DNA from: Stromatinia cepivora
Lineage: Eukaryota > Ascomycota > Leotiomycetes > Helotiales > Sclerotiniaceae
Direction of reading: 5' to 3'
Length of the DNA: 64,000 bases
NCBI GenBank assembly: GCA_014898415.1
Contig: RCTD01000024.1
Location: forward strand, 620,001-684,000
Program-made: the position numbers and the translations under genes
Part shown: one piece after another, positions 1-10,522 of the stretch
Numbering within the stretch: the first letter of the stretch is position 1
Layout of the letters: every line of letters starts with the position of its first letter
Notes under the pieces: model-generated
Databases searched by the model: none
What the model saw: only the letters and a program-made list of their open reading frames with translations
Told to the model about the DNA's origin: nothing

Positions 1-959
1 TAACGATAATAATTATTCCTAATAATAATAATGGATTTGCTATATTTTTCGGTCCTTTACCCTTTATAAAAACAAAAGATCAACAAATTGATTTAGAAAT
101 GAATCGTTATCTCTTTATAAGTATATATTAATTATACTAATCTTTATATTAATCGATTTCTATTTACTAATAAAATCTTTTCAGAGCTTTCTTATGAAAT
201 CTCTTTATTTTATTAGAAAAGAAATAAAAATCTATTTCCTAATCTTATATAAATAACAAAAGATATTCTTTGTATTCCTTTTATTAGAACCTTTATTGAA
301 AGAATATTCAATTTTAGTAAAAATATATATAACTCCCAACGAAAATATTTAAATCACAATACTATTTATAGTTTAATATTACTTTTATATCATTTAAAAT
401 ATAAAATGAATAAAGAAAACTTAATTATTGAAAAGTTCAATTATACTATTATAACAAATGAACTTTCTAATCAAAAGATTCAAAAAGAATAGGAAAATTG
501 AAAAAGAGTTATAGAAAAATATATAGATTTACAATATCTTTCTAATATAGAGCCTAACCTATCAAAATGATTTAATAGAATTCAATAAAATAAAAATTAA
601 AATAAAAGAAAACGATCTTCAATTCTAACTAACTTATCACCATCAATACCACTTTATCATCGATCTCAATTATCATCTCAATCATCACTTTATCATCATA
701 ATTCTGAATTATACTCATAATCTATTATTATATCGTAATTAAAAGAAACATCGATTATTTATAAAACCCTTTCTTCCCTTCAAATTAATAATAATATAAA
801 GATTATAGAAGATAAAGAGTATCAATTATTATTCCTTATTTGATTATATAAAAGAATACAACAAAGCTAATATAAAAACTTTAAAAATAGTTAAAAAAGA
901 GAATAAAGAATAATCAAAATTTATCAAAATAAATATAAATATTATATATAAATAATTGA
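1..959. other. AT-rich degenerate sequence
   Basis: Very AT-rich, with stops in every frame. Between about 400 and 930 the plus strand still reads as broken protein-like stretches, including a Ser/His/Pro-rich segment near 610-720. This suggests a heavily mutated mobile-element gene, but I cannot name the family. Confidence 0.4.
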
Positions 960-1194
960 TATATTATATGAATATTATAATTTTATATTAATCTTTATAT
1001 TAATTATAAAATATCATAAAAGAATTATAAATAATCTATAAATAATCTATGGATATATGGATTATCTATATGGGACAGGTAATTTTGAAATCTTAATGAA
1101 TAATCTGTAGAGCGGGTAGGACCTTTGATGGGTAATCTATGGAGCGGATTATCCGCGGATTATTTATGGGTATAGATAATTTTTGCGCAGTCTA
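960..1194 (-). mobile_element. Truncated hAT-like MITE (third copy)
   Basis: The right edge ends in GCGCAGTCTA. Read on the minus strand it starts TAGACTGCGCAA and follows the left end of the 2322-2872 element for about 120 bp, including its GCGGATAATCCGC block. No opposite terminal repeat is visible, and the inner part dissolves into AT-rich sequence. I read it as a truncated, inverted copy. Confidence 0.55.
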
Positions 1195-1514
1195 GGGAGG
1201 GATGCTCTATATAATAGAATTATATTGGTAAAAGTAGTATAGTTGAAGGGTTTCCAGACACTGTTCAGATCCATTGATCACTAACTCCGTAGAATACTAC
1301 GATTGCTGCGATCGGTGATTCTATAGTTCTAGTTCCTTAGGCAAATCAATACTACTATATCGAATATATGCTATTGAGGCTTCACTTCCCCATATGCGTT
1401 CCTATCGACATTATTTTTCTGCAACACTGTATATTCCAAGGTACATCCAATCAAATTACGAGCTAAGAGAAGATATATTCTATAGAAATTGAAGGAATAT
1501 GAGATGATACTTAG
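1195..1514. other. Non-repetitive spacer between MITEs
   Basis: This stretch has ordinary base composition (about 1240-1490), unlike the AT-rich elements around it. I see no long reading frame, RNA or recognisable motif. It probably preserves the original unique sequence between insertions. Confidence 0.4.
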
Positions 1515-2000
1515 TAGGCTACGCAGAAATAACCCGCAATCCATAGATACCCGCGGATAATCCAGTCTATGGATTATCTATTAAAGGTACTATTCATTTT
1601 GCAGATTATCTATTGAGATTTTAAAATAATCTGTTTTATATAAATTATTTATGGATTATTTATAAATAATCCATTAATTATTATTTGTATAATTTATAAA
1701 GATTAATATAAAAATTAATATAATATAAAAATAATTTCAAAAATAAACAAATATCTATCAATTCATAAATTATTTATAAATGATTTGTAGATTATTTATA
1801 GGTTATTTATAAATAATCTATTTATCTACAGATTGATAAATCATCTATAGATTATTGAATATTCGCAAATAATCTACAAATAATCTATAAATAACCTATT
1901 CAGATTTTCAATTATCTATTATCTATTCTGCAAATGGATTATCCATAAATCATCCATCAGAAGCAATAATCCGCTCCGCGGGTACCCGTTGCGCAGCCTA
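1515..2000. mobile_element. hAT-like MITE, copy 1
   Basis: The element starts TAGGCTACGCAG and ends TTGCGCAGCCTA, so it has about 12-bp imperfect terminal inverted repeats matching the element at 2322-2872. The interior is AT-rich and packed with short motifs of the type GGATTATC and ATAATCCGCGG near both ends, as expected for subterminal transposase-binding repeats. It has no coding capacity. The flanking 8-mers do not match, so the target duplication has mutated or the copy was rearranged. Confidence 0.65.
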
Positions 2001-2313
2001 TTAACTTAAGCATGAGGATATCTCCATCTCCGCTTTGACACACATACTACTAATAGAACCCTTTGTCTTCTTTTCTTGGTGATATGACATTATTTGAATA
2101 TCCCCGGTAACTTGATGTCGTCGAATGGATATCGTCACTTGTTTGAATTTGACCTTCACGTCTTAATTCGCTTTTGACAAGTATTCCGCCAATAGGACCC
2201 TTGCCTTTCTTGTCCTCTGATAAAATAGAAACTTGGTTATTTTCTCATTCATCAAGGTGTAATTTATAGTAAAAAGAAGTATTCATAAGTGTTTGGAGAT
2301 ATCGTTCATGCGA
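2001..2313. other. Spacer with an old internal duplication
   Basis: Two related segments (about 2030-2090 and 2168-2235) share the order TTTGACA, a short gap, AATAG(A/G)ACCC, then TTTCTT and TGATA. This looks like a degenerate direct duplication. I see no gene. Confidence 0.3.
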
Positions 2314-2880
2314 GTTAGGAGTAGGCTGCGCAAAAATTATCTGTACCCATAAATTATCCGCGGATAATCCGCCCTGTAAATACTTATCAAAGGTTCTACC
2401 CACTCCACGGGTTACCCATCCAGATTTAAAATTACTTATTCTATTACAGATAATCCGCGGATTATCTACAAATAACCCATCTATCTATAAATAAATAGAT
2501 TATCTGTGAATAATTTATAAATATATAGGTAATTTGCAAATAATCTGTGGGTATATAGGTTATTTATAGATAATCTATAGATTATCTATAGATTATCTAT
2601 TTTTCGTTTAAATTTGAAATTATTCTTAGATTGTTTTATAGTCCAAAAATGATCCAAATTTAGATTTATATTAATTTTTATATTAATTATAAAATTATAT
2701 TAGTTTTATGAAATATTATATAATATACGGATAGGTGGGTACCCGCGGATAATCTATATTCGTTCTGTGGGTTATCTATCCCAAATTTTGAATTACCCGC
2801 CCTGCTACAGATAATCCGCGGGTTACCCATCGAGGTCATTACCCGCCCCATGAATACCCGTTGCGCAGCCTAGTTAGGAG
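2314..2880. mobile_element. hAT-like MITE, copy 2, with 8-bp target duplication
   Basis: The element proper is 2322-2872 (551 bp). It begins TAGGCTGCGCAA and ends TTGCGCAGCCTA, an exact 12-bp terminal inverted repeat. It is flanked on both sides by GTTAGGAG (2314-2321 and 2873-2880), an 8-bp duplication typical of hAT transposons. The ends carry several copies of ATAATCCGCGG-type motifs and the centre is AT-rich and non-coding. It would have needed a hAT transposase encoded elsewhere, because none is in this window. Confidence 0.85.
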
Positions 2881-3093
2881 TCAGGGGAGCTAGTCCCAAT
2901 TAGTGCTAGTGGAGCTCTGATCTTATATCAGTCTCTATTAATAGTCTGAATGCCTTTAATTTCAACACATGTACTTCCCGTCACTCCCTGGAAGAGATCA
3001 TTTCTTTAATTGTTATTTTTAGTCTGAAGAATAAGTGGAGCTCATTGTTTCTTGAAACTGGATCCCGGAGCCAAATCGCATCTCCATCAGATA

Positions 3094-4506
3094 CTAATTA
3101 CAGACATTGCTTAAATCATCTGCTTCCTCCGAAGTATCATCTCTAAACTCGACACCAACACTTTCCAGCTTCTCACGGACAGTTCTTGCGTTCTCAAATG
3201 TAAGGGGGACAAAACCCGCCGGACGTTGCTTACGCAAATATTGCTCCCTCACTTGGTCAAAATGTTCCCATTCTTGCATGAAACTGCTTTTCCTAGCTTG
3301 CTTTTCCTTCTGTAAACCGAGATTGTCTTCGAGGGTAGGTGGGCTTCCATGAAGTGGTGTCGGTGGAGGATTTGTGTCATCTTCTGTCGTAGAGGCTGAG
3401 AAAGAACTGGGATTTATACACCGTCGTTTCGATGCAGGGTTGTCGTCTTCATCAGCTTGTGCTGTATGGAGCGCAACCCGCTGTCGCTTGGTTGGGCTTC
3501 GACTTCTCGGGCTTGCTAGTGCTTGCAGTGTATCCGCATCAATCTCTTCTACTTGCCTCACCCACTCGCCCCCCATGTCCTTGACTGTTATTACTGATCG
3601 AGCGACGCCACTCCCAAGAAATGCGGCGATACTACCAATAATTGACCATGCAAATCTGGCGTATATGAATCGTGGATTGCAGCTGGTTATCGGATGTGTA
3701 CGGATATTGTGATACAGAAGAACGATGTCCGTTGCAGGTTCCATGACATGAACGGTGAAATCATTGCTCTTTGGGTACAAAAAGAACACTCGGTCGTCGA
3801 ATGCTTTGTGAAGATCAGAACGAAGCAAAATCATGTTACTAGTGTCGTTCAATATGCTCTGATGATCGAGGCTTGTATTGCTGTTATATCGGTACATCAT
3901 ATTGTTTAGAAACCATTCCTTTTCCTGCTCTGGGCACAAATGCGCTACTTCTGTTCCAGTAGTATGGTTTGTAATGCGGCAGCGGGTGTCACGATTGCGG
4001 ACGAGGTAACTATATGTCGATGGTGGACCAATAGGCGCCCTAGAATGGCGCTGGACGACGGTGGTCCATGCGGATGGTAGATTTTTTGGGAACCTCCAGC
4101 TTTGGAAGGAAGACACCACCGGCCACCGGTATTCGCTCGCAGGAGTAGAATTACTGTCATCGTCTTCAATTATAGGAGCAGGAAGGTGGTACCAGTAGTC
4201 GCCAACAGGGAGCAGCGCATCTGACTCGTATATCAGAGGATCGCCGCGGGGGCTGTTCGTTAGCCAGCCTTCATGGCGATTACCTGCGATGATCGCACAT
4301 GCATCGTGAGCAAGGCTATAGCAGATCCCGCCTACCGCAGCATCCCACGCATAGAGACTGAGAAGTAGATCGTGGTCTTCATCGTATGCAGGATGGTGAA
4401 TGTCGACACGTTGAGAGGCGGAATTGAGATATTCGAATTCGGGCGTAACTGCCGGGTCTTTGAGGTCGCGAGGTCCTCGTAAAGTAACGATAGAAATATT
4501 ATTCAT
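3094..4506 (-). CDS. HNH nuclease domain protein (fungal HNH_2 type)
   Basis: A 470-residue protein from one uninterrupted frame, starting at ATG 4506. Residues about 170-250 match the fungal HNH_2 arrangement: Cys176 in a CRIT turn, then AHLCP with the likely catalytic His189, then Asn224 in a SNMILL strand, and His233 in SDLHKAFD. HNH proteins cut nucleic acid at a metal-bound His. Members of this family are numerous in ascomycetes and mostly of unknown role. Residues about 335-415 are Ser/Pro/Arg-rich and probably disordered, with a KRQR patch that could serve nuclear import. The C-terminus is acidic. The frame is undamaged although the gene sits between MITEs and a 31-kb RIP-mutated block. 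I see no intron. The domain call is firm; the cellular function is unknown. Confidence 0.85.
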   Translation of the reverse strand: MNNISIVTLRGPRDLKDPAVTPEFEYLNSASQRVDIHHPAYDEDHDLLLSLYAWDAAVGGICYSLAHDACAIIAGNRHEGWLTNSPRGDPLIYESDALLPVGDYWYHLPAPIIEDDDSNSTPASEYRWPVVSSFQSWRFPKNLPSAWTTVVQRHSRAPIGPPSTYSYLVRNRDTRCRITNHTTGTEVAHLCPEQEKEWFLNNMMYRYNSNTSLDHQSILNDTSNMILLRSDLHKAFDDRVFFLYPKSNDFTVHVMEPATDIVLLYHNIRTHPITSCNPRFIYARFAWSIIGSIAAFLGSGVARSVITVKDMGGEWVRQVEEIDADTLQALASPRSRSPTKRQRVALHTAQADEDDNPASKRRCINPSSFSASTTEDDTNPPPTPLHGSPPTLEDNLGLQKEKQARKSSFMQEWEHFDQVREQYLRKQRPAGFVPLTFENARTVREKLESVGVEFRDDTSEEADDLSNVCN

Positions 4507-6163
4507 ATGAGTATTAAAGCAAAGAAAGATAGTATTAATCGATAAGTATAATGGCGTTGTGCTCGTCGGTGTGCTTCTGTTGTTTGTTATTTATTGCGTT
4601 CGATTGTGATTAACTTTTGTGGTTGTTGAATGGGTAACCTTATCGGTCACGTGATACTAGGTTACTTTTAGTAAGAATAACGATCAATAAGAGATAGCCC
4701 ATACGATTATCGAAAGGTTTGAAACAATTTGAACATTATTTTAATGTAAAAAATAACAATTCGATTTTTTTATAATCATTATTTATTTTACTAATATTTG
4801 TATAACAATTATATCATTTTAGAATAGATTCAATATAAAGAAATGAATTTTCTAATAATTTTTGTGTATATTATTATATTATAATATTATTTAATCAAGT
4901 ATATATATATTATTGAAAATTGAAAAATAAAATTTAAAAAAAAATAACATTTTATAATATTAAAGACTTTACTTTTTTAAAATCGATAATTATAATTCTT
5001 TTTAATAAATCCTAATATATATATTTTAAAACACTTTTATAATTCGATTCTTATTGATCTAAAAAGTATATAAAGTTTATATAGGAATATAAAATTAAAG
5101 AGACATGGATTGAATTTATTAAAGATTAAAAGTATTACAAATGATAATATATAAAATAAAATTAAAGAAAGAAAAAATATTTAATCAATTGAAGGCTGTT
5201 ACAGTTGTTAAAAGGATATTGCTAGTAAAGCTAGGAATCTCTACAAGGAAGCGGTTTTATTATTAAAGATAAATGTACAACCAATGGTCTGTTGTTGATT
5301 GATTAGAAAATTCTGTAAAATCTCTGTATTTATTAAATTCTAATATATGATCGATGGTTCGTTATCATTCCGATATTGCTCTTTATTAGATTTAAAAGAA
5401 AAAGGTTTTCGTAATTAGAAAAAGATAATAAAAAGTTTTATAGTTGTTTTAGGATTAATTGATTCTTTGTTATTTATGATTCTAACAATTTTTTTTATTT
5501 TATCTTCAAAAATAATTCATCAATTAGTTATTATCGGTATTTCTTCGAGTAATTATAATGGGAATAAGAAGTACTTCAAATCTATCGATTAGTTCAAATG
5601 CTTTTTAAATTCGAGGGGAAAATGTATTGAGAATTTAGAGTGGTAATGAAGATAAAGTGTCGATATCAAATCGTCAATTTATTATGTAGTTTGAAGTAAA
5701 ATTAGTATAAAAATTTGAAAATATATAAGAAAAATTCGAAATCTTCAGATCAGAAAATCAATAACAGATCGAGGAGATCTTTGTCTATTTTATACAAGAA
5801 AGAGTAATTAATTCGTTGATAATAATCGTTAACAGTAGGGAAACGGTATTTAATTCTATTTCAGTTTTTTAAAAAAGATCCCCGAAATTTTAAAAATTCT
5901 TATTTTATAAGGGTTCTATTATTATAAAAGTAAAAAACTTTTTTTTTAAGCTGAATTTATATTTCGGAATGATAATGGATATTATTTTCTGATAAATCAA
6001 AAGAAAATAGATTATATTATCCAATATTTCCAAAAACAATTTTTTGTGGTTTGGTATTAATATGAAACTGGGATGATGGATTCTAATATATTGTAGAAAG
6101 AGTTCAGGGAATATATGTATAATGTGATATTAGACAAAGGCAATTGTTAGTATTTAGTTATAC
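4507..6163. other. Upstream region of the HNH gene, then AT-rich block
   Basis: 4507-4700 has near-normal composition and probably holds the promoter and 5' UTR of the HNH gene, with a CACGTG box near 4649. From about 4740 the sequence becomes extremely AT-rich, with no open frame of note and no terminal repeat I can pair. It is probably old RIP-mutated transposon sequence. Confidence 0.4.
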
Positions 6164-6332
6164 TGTGATACAACGGCCGAATAACTTGAGCATCTCTTAG
6201 AATTAAAAGCTACAGATCGAAAGTAGAATTATATGATTATATATATACAGACCGAAAGCTCATTTAGTTTATTCAAGGAATATTGTATTCCGATTAGGAT
6301 TCGAATCGATCAAATTGTATATATACATAATA
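6164..6332 (-). repeat. LTR, family C (3' LTR of the gag-only element)
   Basis: This aligns along its whole length with 35347-35516, differing mainly by G-to-A and C-to-T changes. Confidence 0.8.
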
Positions 6333-7079
6333 CTATTCTTTTCTATATGAAAGCTTGTTTCGAATGTTTTAAATAAATAATATAAAAGAATCCAAAAACA
6401 ATTATAATTACAAATCATTAATTTTATTCGTCAATTCGTTCAAATATATAAATTCAATGGTGTTTGTTATTTTTTCTATTCGATTAGAAAAAGTATGTCT
6501 ATCGATTATATTTTCCAAATGTATTAGAACCTTCAATTCCTTTTTTATCTTTTCTTTATTCTATTTTGAATCTGTATTATTATTGTTATTGTCCAAAGTA
6601 GTTAATGTAGGATGATTAATTGGATCAAATGAATCATGTATATTATTATATAGATCTAAATGGTAAATATAAAGCTAATAGTATGAGGATCTATATTATA
6701 TATATTTATTTTCTTTACAAAAGCGAATTTGCTTTTGTAGAATGAATTCGGGAGCTCTCAATTGTCGAAGCTGAAGGGATGCCTTTGATGGTGATGCTAG
6801 GGTAAGATCGGAATTGAATATATTTAAAGTATAATTGATATTAGATATATTTATTGGATTGGAACGATTCTAAAAATGAGGATTAGAGTATTATAATATA
6901 TAAAGAATGGAATTAGTAGTTTTATTAGGAATAAAATTATTGATCGAATGAATAATTAATTGTTATATAATTTATACAAATTCAGAATAGGAATGGGGTA
7001 AATTGAATTATTGAGTAAATTGATTATATAAAGTTGAATTGAGTTTATTACAGAAAATCGATATTTTATTTGAATCGGG

Positions 7080-7605
7080 TTAATTTTGATTACGAGTTTT
7101 GTATAAGATCTTTTCGAATTTTGTAATATAGATATATAACGAATTAGTATTTTGTTTTAGAGTATAAAGACGATCTTCAGTTTCTTGAACTTTGTTAGGG
7201 TTATTATAAATTTTAAAGAATTGATTAAGGATTATATTATAATTAAAAGGAGTAATTTGATTGATGAATAAAAGTTGTGGCAATATTATAATTTGAATTT
7301 GAGATTCAAGATTAAGATAAATATAATAAAATTAAGTAATGGAATTGCTGATTACAATATTATCTATTTGAAGTTTAGCTTTGATTGAAGGAAATTAGAT
7401 ATTGAATTTTTGTATATTTCCATTGAACTTTTCTGGATTGGGAAAGCAAGATTTTAGAATAAGATTTAATTGAGTTAAGAATAAAAAGTATAGGAAAACA
7501 ATCTCTTTGTATTATCGTATCATTTCGATTTGTAATTCGCCGATTACGAAATTGATTAATTCCATTATTGAAAAATGAAATAAAATTGAAGGGAATGCTA
7601 TCCAA
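7080..7605 (-). pseudogene. Degenerate gag of the family C element
   Basis: The frame from about 7283 to 7080 contains the hallmark IYNNPNKVQE, followed by a LYTLKQ and SLYIYITKFE segment. The same order occurs in the gag of the element at 25305-26832. This is the alpha-helical capsid region common in fungal retrotransposon gags that recruit genomic RNA and form particles. Further frames up to 7605 probably belong to its N-terminal part but are broken by stops. No pol domain follows. The protein cannot be made intact. Confidence 0.65.
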
Positions 7606-7786
7606 ATGTAAATATTTTCAAAAGGTTATAAAGGATTTTTTCAAAAAGAATTTTAACAAAGAGAAGACAATTTCATAAATTATATTATAAGTATATATAT
7701 ATAGATAGGAGTATAAATATATACTTAGAATTTGCAGAATATATATATATATTATTCGATTTCTTATTTCGAAGAGCTTTTAATAA

Positions 7787-7961
7787 TATAATACAACGAT
7801 TGAATAACTTGAGTATCTTTTAGAATTAAAAGCTACAAATCGAAAATAGAACTATATGATTATATATATATATATATAGGCCGAAAGCTCATTTAGCCTA
7901 TTCAGGGAATGCTGCATTCCGATTAGGGCTCGAATCGATCAAGTTGTACGTATATATAACA
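7787..7961 (-). repeat. LTR, family C (5' LTR of the gag-only element)
   Basis: It pairs with 6164-6332 and is slightly longer because of an expanded TA run. Reading on the minus strand, the sequence just inside it (TTATTAAAAGCTCTT) is shared with the same place in the family A element, so it is a candidate primer-binding region. Confidence 0.8.
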
Positions 7962-8405
7962 TATATAATAAATAATCTATATCAAATAACAATCTATACA
8001 AAGTGTAAACAGTTTTGTGGTATATTTCGATAGTTTAAAGGAGAAGATTGAATCGGAAATAAAAAATATTCGGAAAGAATATCTTTTAATAAGCCTATTT
8101 CTTTATATCATAAAAAGAATTTCGGAATTATTTTAATAATCAAAAAATAAAAACGAATTGATTAAATAAGTATATTGTTTGGAAAATGTAGATAAAATAT
8201 ATTGTACAATAAATCCCTTTGATATATTTTATAGCTGAAAATAGAGTAATCCCTTTATATAATTCAATTATCCTTTTAATTTTCTTCAAAACAAACAATC
8301 TCAGAAACAGAATAATTCCCCGCCGATTAATAGTATACAATCATGATTTTAATATTCCAAATTTTCTTTTACGGAAAAAAAAGATAAAGGAATTTCAAAG
8401 GAAAG
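7962..8405. other. AT-rich spacer
   Basis: AT-rich sequence with short open frames on both strands that are mirror images of each other. Nothing here is recognisable. Confidence 0.4.
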
Positions 8406-9255
8406 TGTGACGCACAAGAGCCGTAGTAGAGCTGAATAAACAGGGTCAATTATATTCCTTAGAATCTACAATTGAAGAATTATGGCTCGTAAAAAAGCGA
8501 TTAGATATATATATATAAATATCTATTTATGAACTGTAGGGCTATATATATACATTATTAAGATCATCATTTTACTATACTAAATCATATGATTCGTAAT
8601 ATATATACACAGACAATCAGCTCATTAATTGATATAAGAAATAAAAGGTATTATATAATTAATCTCCTATAATTCATAATTCGTAATACTATCCTTTTCT
8701 TCGGAAAAGTTCGTTTTCGAATGTTTTATTCCTTTATTTCATTGTTATTTCATTGGAAATTAGGTTTTGTAAAGGTTTATAAACCTTAAATCAAATAGAT
8801 TGATTATTTTGATTGATTTGATTAATTTAATGGAAATTGACTAAATTGATCAAATTAATCAAATTGATCAAAATGATCAAAATGACCAAAACGACAAATG
8901 AATTAATCAAATTAATCAAATCGTTTATCAATTGATTAAATTAATATTAATTTATATTCTTTTTGATTTAAGGAACCTTTGAAAGAAAAAAGTTTCAATA
9001 GAAAAAGGAAGAAAATTGAATTATAATATAATAATGATAGATAATTAATATAATCAATTCCGAAATCGATCAAATTGATCAATTAATTGATTAAATCAAC
9101 TAAATTGAACGAAATTGATAAAGATAATATTATATTTTGTTTTTATTATATTTAAGTTTCTCTTTTGTATAATTTTTGAAATGATTATAAATATAAGTTT
9201 TTGAAATATATTGTCTTTATATTATTTTAATAATAATAGTTCATTTATATAAGAA
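8406..9255 (-). mobile_element. 3' end fragment of Ty3/gypsy element, LTR family B
   Basis: 8406-8688 is a family B LTR (starts TGTGACGCACAAGAG, ends TTCGTAATA). The following 560 bp aligns with 14378-14935, the sequence just inside the 3' LTR of the larger gypsy copy, including a run of (A/G)ATCAAATTGA motifs. Homology stops near 9255, so only the 3' LTR and about 0.6 kb of internal sequence survive. Confidence 0.7.
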
Positions 9256-9391
9256 TTTCTAATAAGTTTATTAAATCACTTAATAATATTAACCGAACCG
9301 ATGGTTATATGATCACGTGATATATTAATAATATAATTTAATATTATTAAATTTTATTATTATATGAAATTTCGATCATATATCATATTAG

Positions 9392-10522
9392 TGTTGGAAA
9401 TGAGGCCATCATAGGATTAGAATTGAGGTCACGTGATCACAATGGTGCACAGACCATATTTGGGAATAACCTCAATTCTATTCCTATTAGAATAATAGAT
9501 CTTTAGTTCAATCTATATAATCAATAATAATATTATTTTCTGTATCAAAAGTTAACAAATTATAAAATCTAGTTGTATAGTAATGATTAGAAAGCAAAGT
9601 AAATCGAGAAAGGATTAGTATAATTAGTAGAGGTAAAACGGAATGGAAATTAGAATTTTTATATAGTATTATTGAAGTAGAGTTGAAATATAATAATATA
9701 GTTTATAATTTATAATATTATAGATCAGAGTGGAGAGTAGTCTGTATAATGTTGATATAGAATTATAATAGAAATGAAGAGCAAGTTTGTATAGTTATAA
9801 GAAAATATATTATAATATAATTTTATGAATTTTCTTATTGTTTTATTTTTATATTTTTTTATTATTTTGAATTTATTTATTATATATTTTTTAAGATCAT
9901 TTTAAAAATCTGAAGATTATTTTCGATATTTATTAAATAATAAGAAATCTTTATAATATTGGAATCAAACAATTTTTCGAAGTTCGATTAAAACAATTAT
10001 GAATGATGGTTTAGATAAACGAAGATATAATTGAAAGGGAAAGAATGGTTTTATATAATTGATCAAATATTAAATAAATATATATAGATTGCAGAATCCA
10101 ATATAGTATTTATTTATAAGATCAATGGTCGTGTATATTATAATGTTGAATTGAAATCAGAATATTTAAAGGATAAAGCGAATATATTATTATATATTTG
10201 TACAATATTCAATAATGATAATGAAGCCTTTATTAATGAATATTCAACAATATATATACTTTGGAGATATCTTAAATCGAAATATATTAGAATCAATGTA
10301 GTTATAATTAATATATATATGATAATAATCCAGAACTTCAAATTTCAATCCGATATCTATCTCGATATAATTATTATCGAAGTTTGGAATAAATTGAAAG
10401 AGTATAGAAGGAAATTAGGGGTTGTAAATGAAAGTTATTAATTAATATATTAAGATATTGTTTTGTTTTTGGTTTTAATATATAATTTTTTAATCGATTA
10501 TTAAAAAGTAATGGATATATTG
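9392..10522 (+). mobile_element. 5' fragment of Ty1/copia element, LTR family D
   Basis: 9392-9557 is a complete 166-bp family D LTR (TGTTGGAAATGAGGCC to AAAAGTTAACA). The next 960 bp follows the internal sequence of the full copy at 29993-30955. Homology ends at about 10517-10522, where a different sequence beginning TGTCACGGAAAG takes over, so a later insertion or rearrangement cut the element. Confidence 0.75.
10138..10441 (+). pseudogene. Copia gag fragment
   Basis: The plus-strand frame of 96 residues (10151-10441) contains SEYLKDKANI, EYSTIYILWRYLK and EVWNKLKEYRRKL. This spacing resembles the gag region of copia elements, which often ends in an EAW..L motif. The same frame recurs, more damaged, at 30590-30945 and on the minus strand near 21640-21950. 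It is a truncated remnant. Confidence 0.5.

Larger units (their letters stand above)
6164..7961 (-). mobile_element. Gag-only LTR retrotransposon, LTR family C
   Basis: Two related direct repeats bound this 1.8-kb element: 6164-6332 and 7787-7961. Both contain the CTTAGAATTAAAAGCTACA block and match the clean solo copy at 35347-35516. The flanks are TATAC (6159-6163) and TATAT (7962-7966), a 5-bp target duplication with one C-to-T change. Next to the left LTR the internal sequence keeps a purine-tract remnant like those of families A and B. The internal 1.45 kb encodes only a gag-like protein on the minus strand. I find no protease, reverse transcriptase or integrase. It is therefore non-autonomous, and RIP has damaged it. 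Confidence 0.75.

Noticed and set aside
3107..3909. Plus-strand frames across the HNH gene
   Set aside because: Shadows of the minus-strand coding sequence, with no motif of their own.
8140..8410. Open frames on both strands in AT-rich DNA
   Set aside because: Mirror frames in low-complexity sequence, made of Ile, Lys, Asn, Phe and Tyr only.
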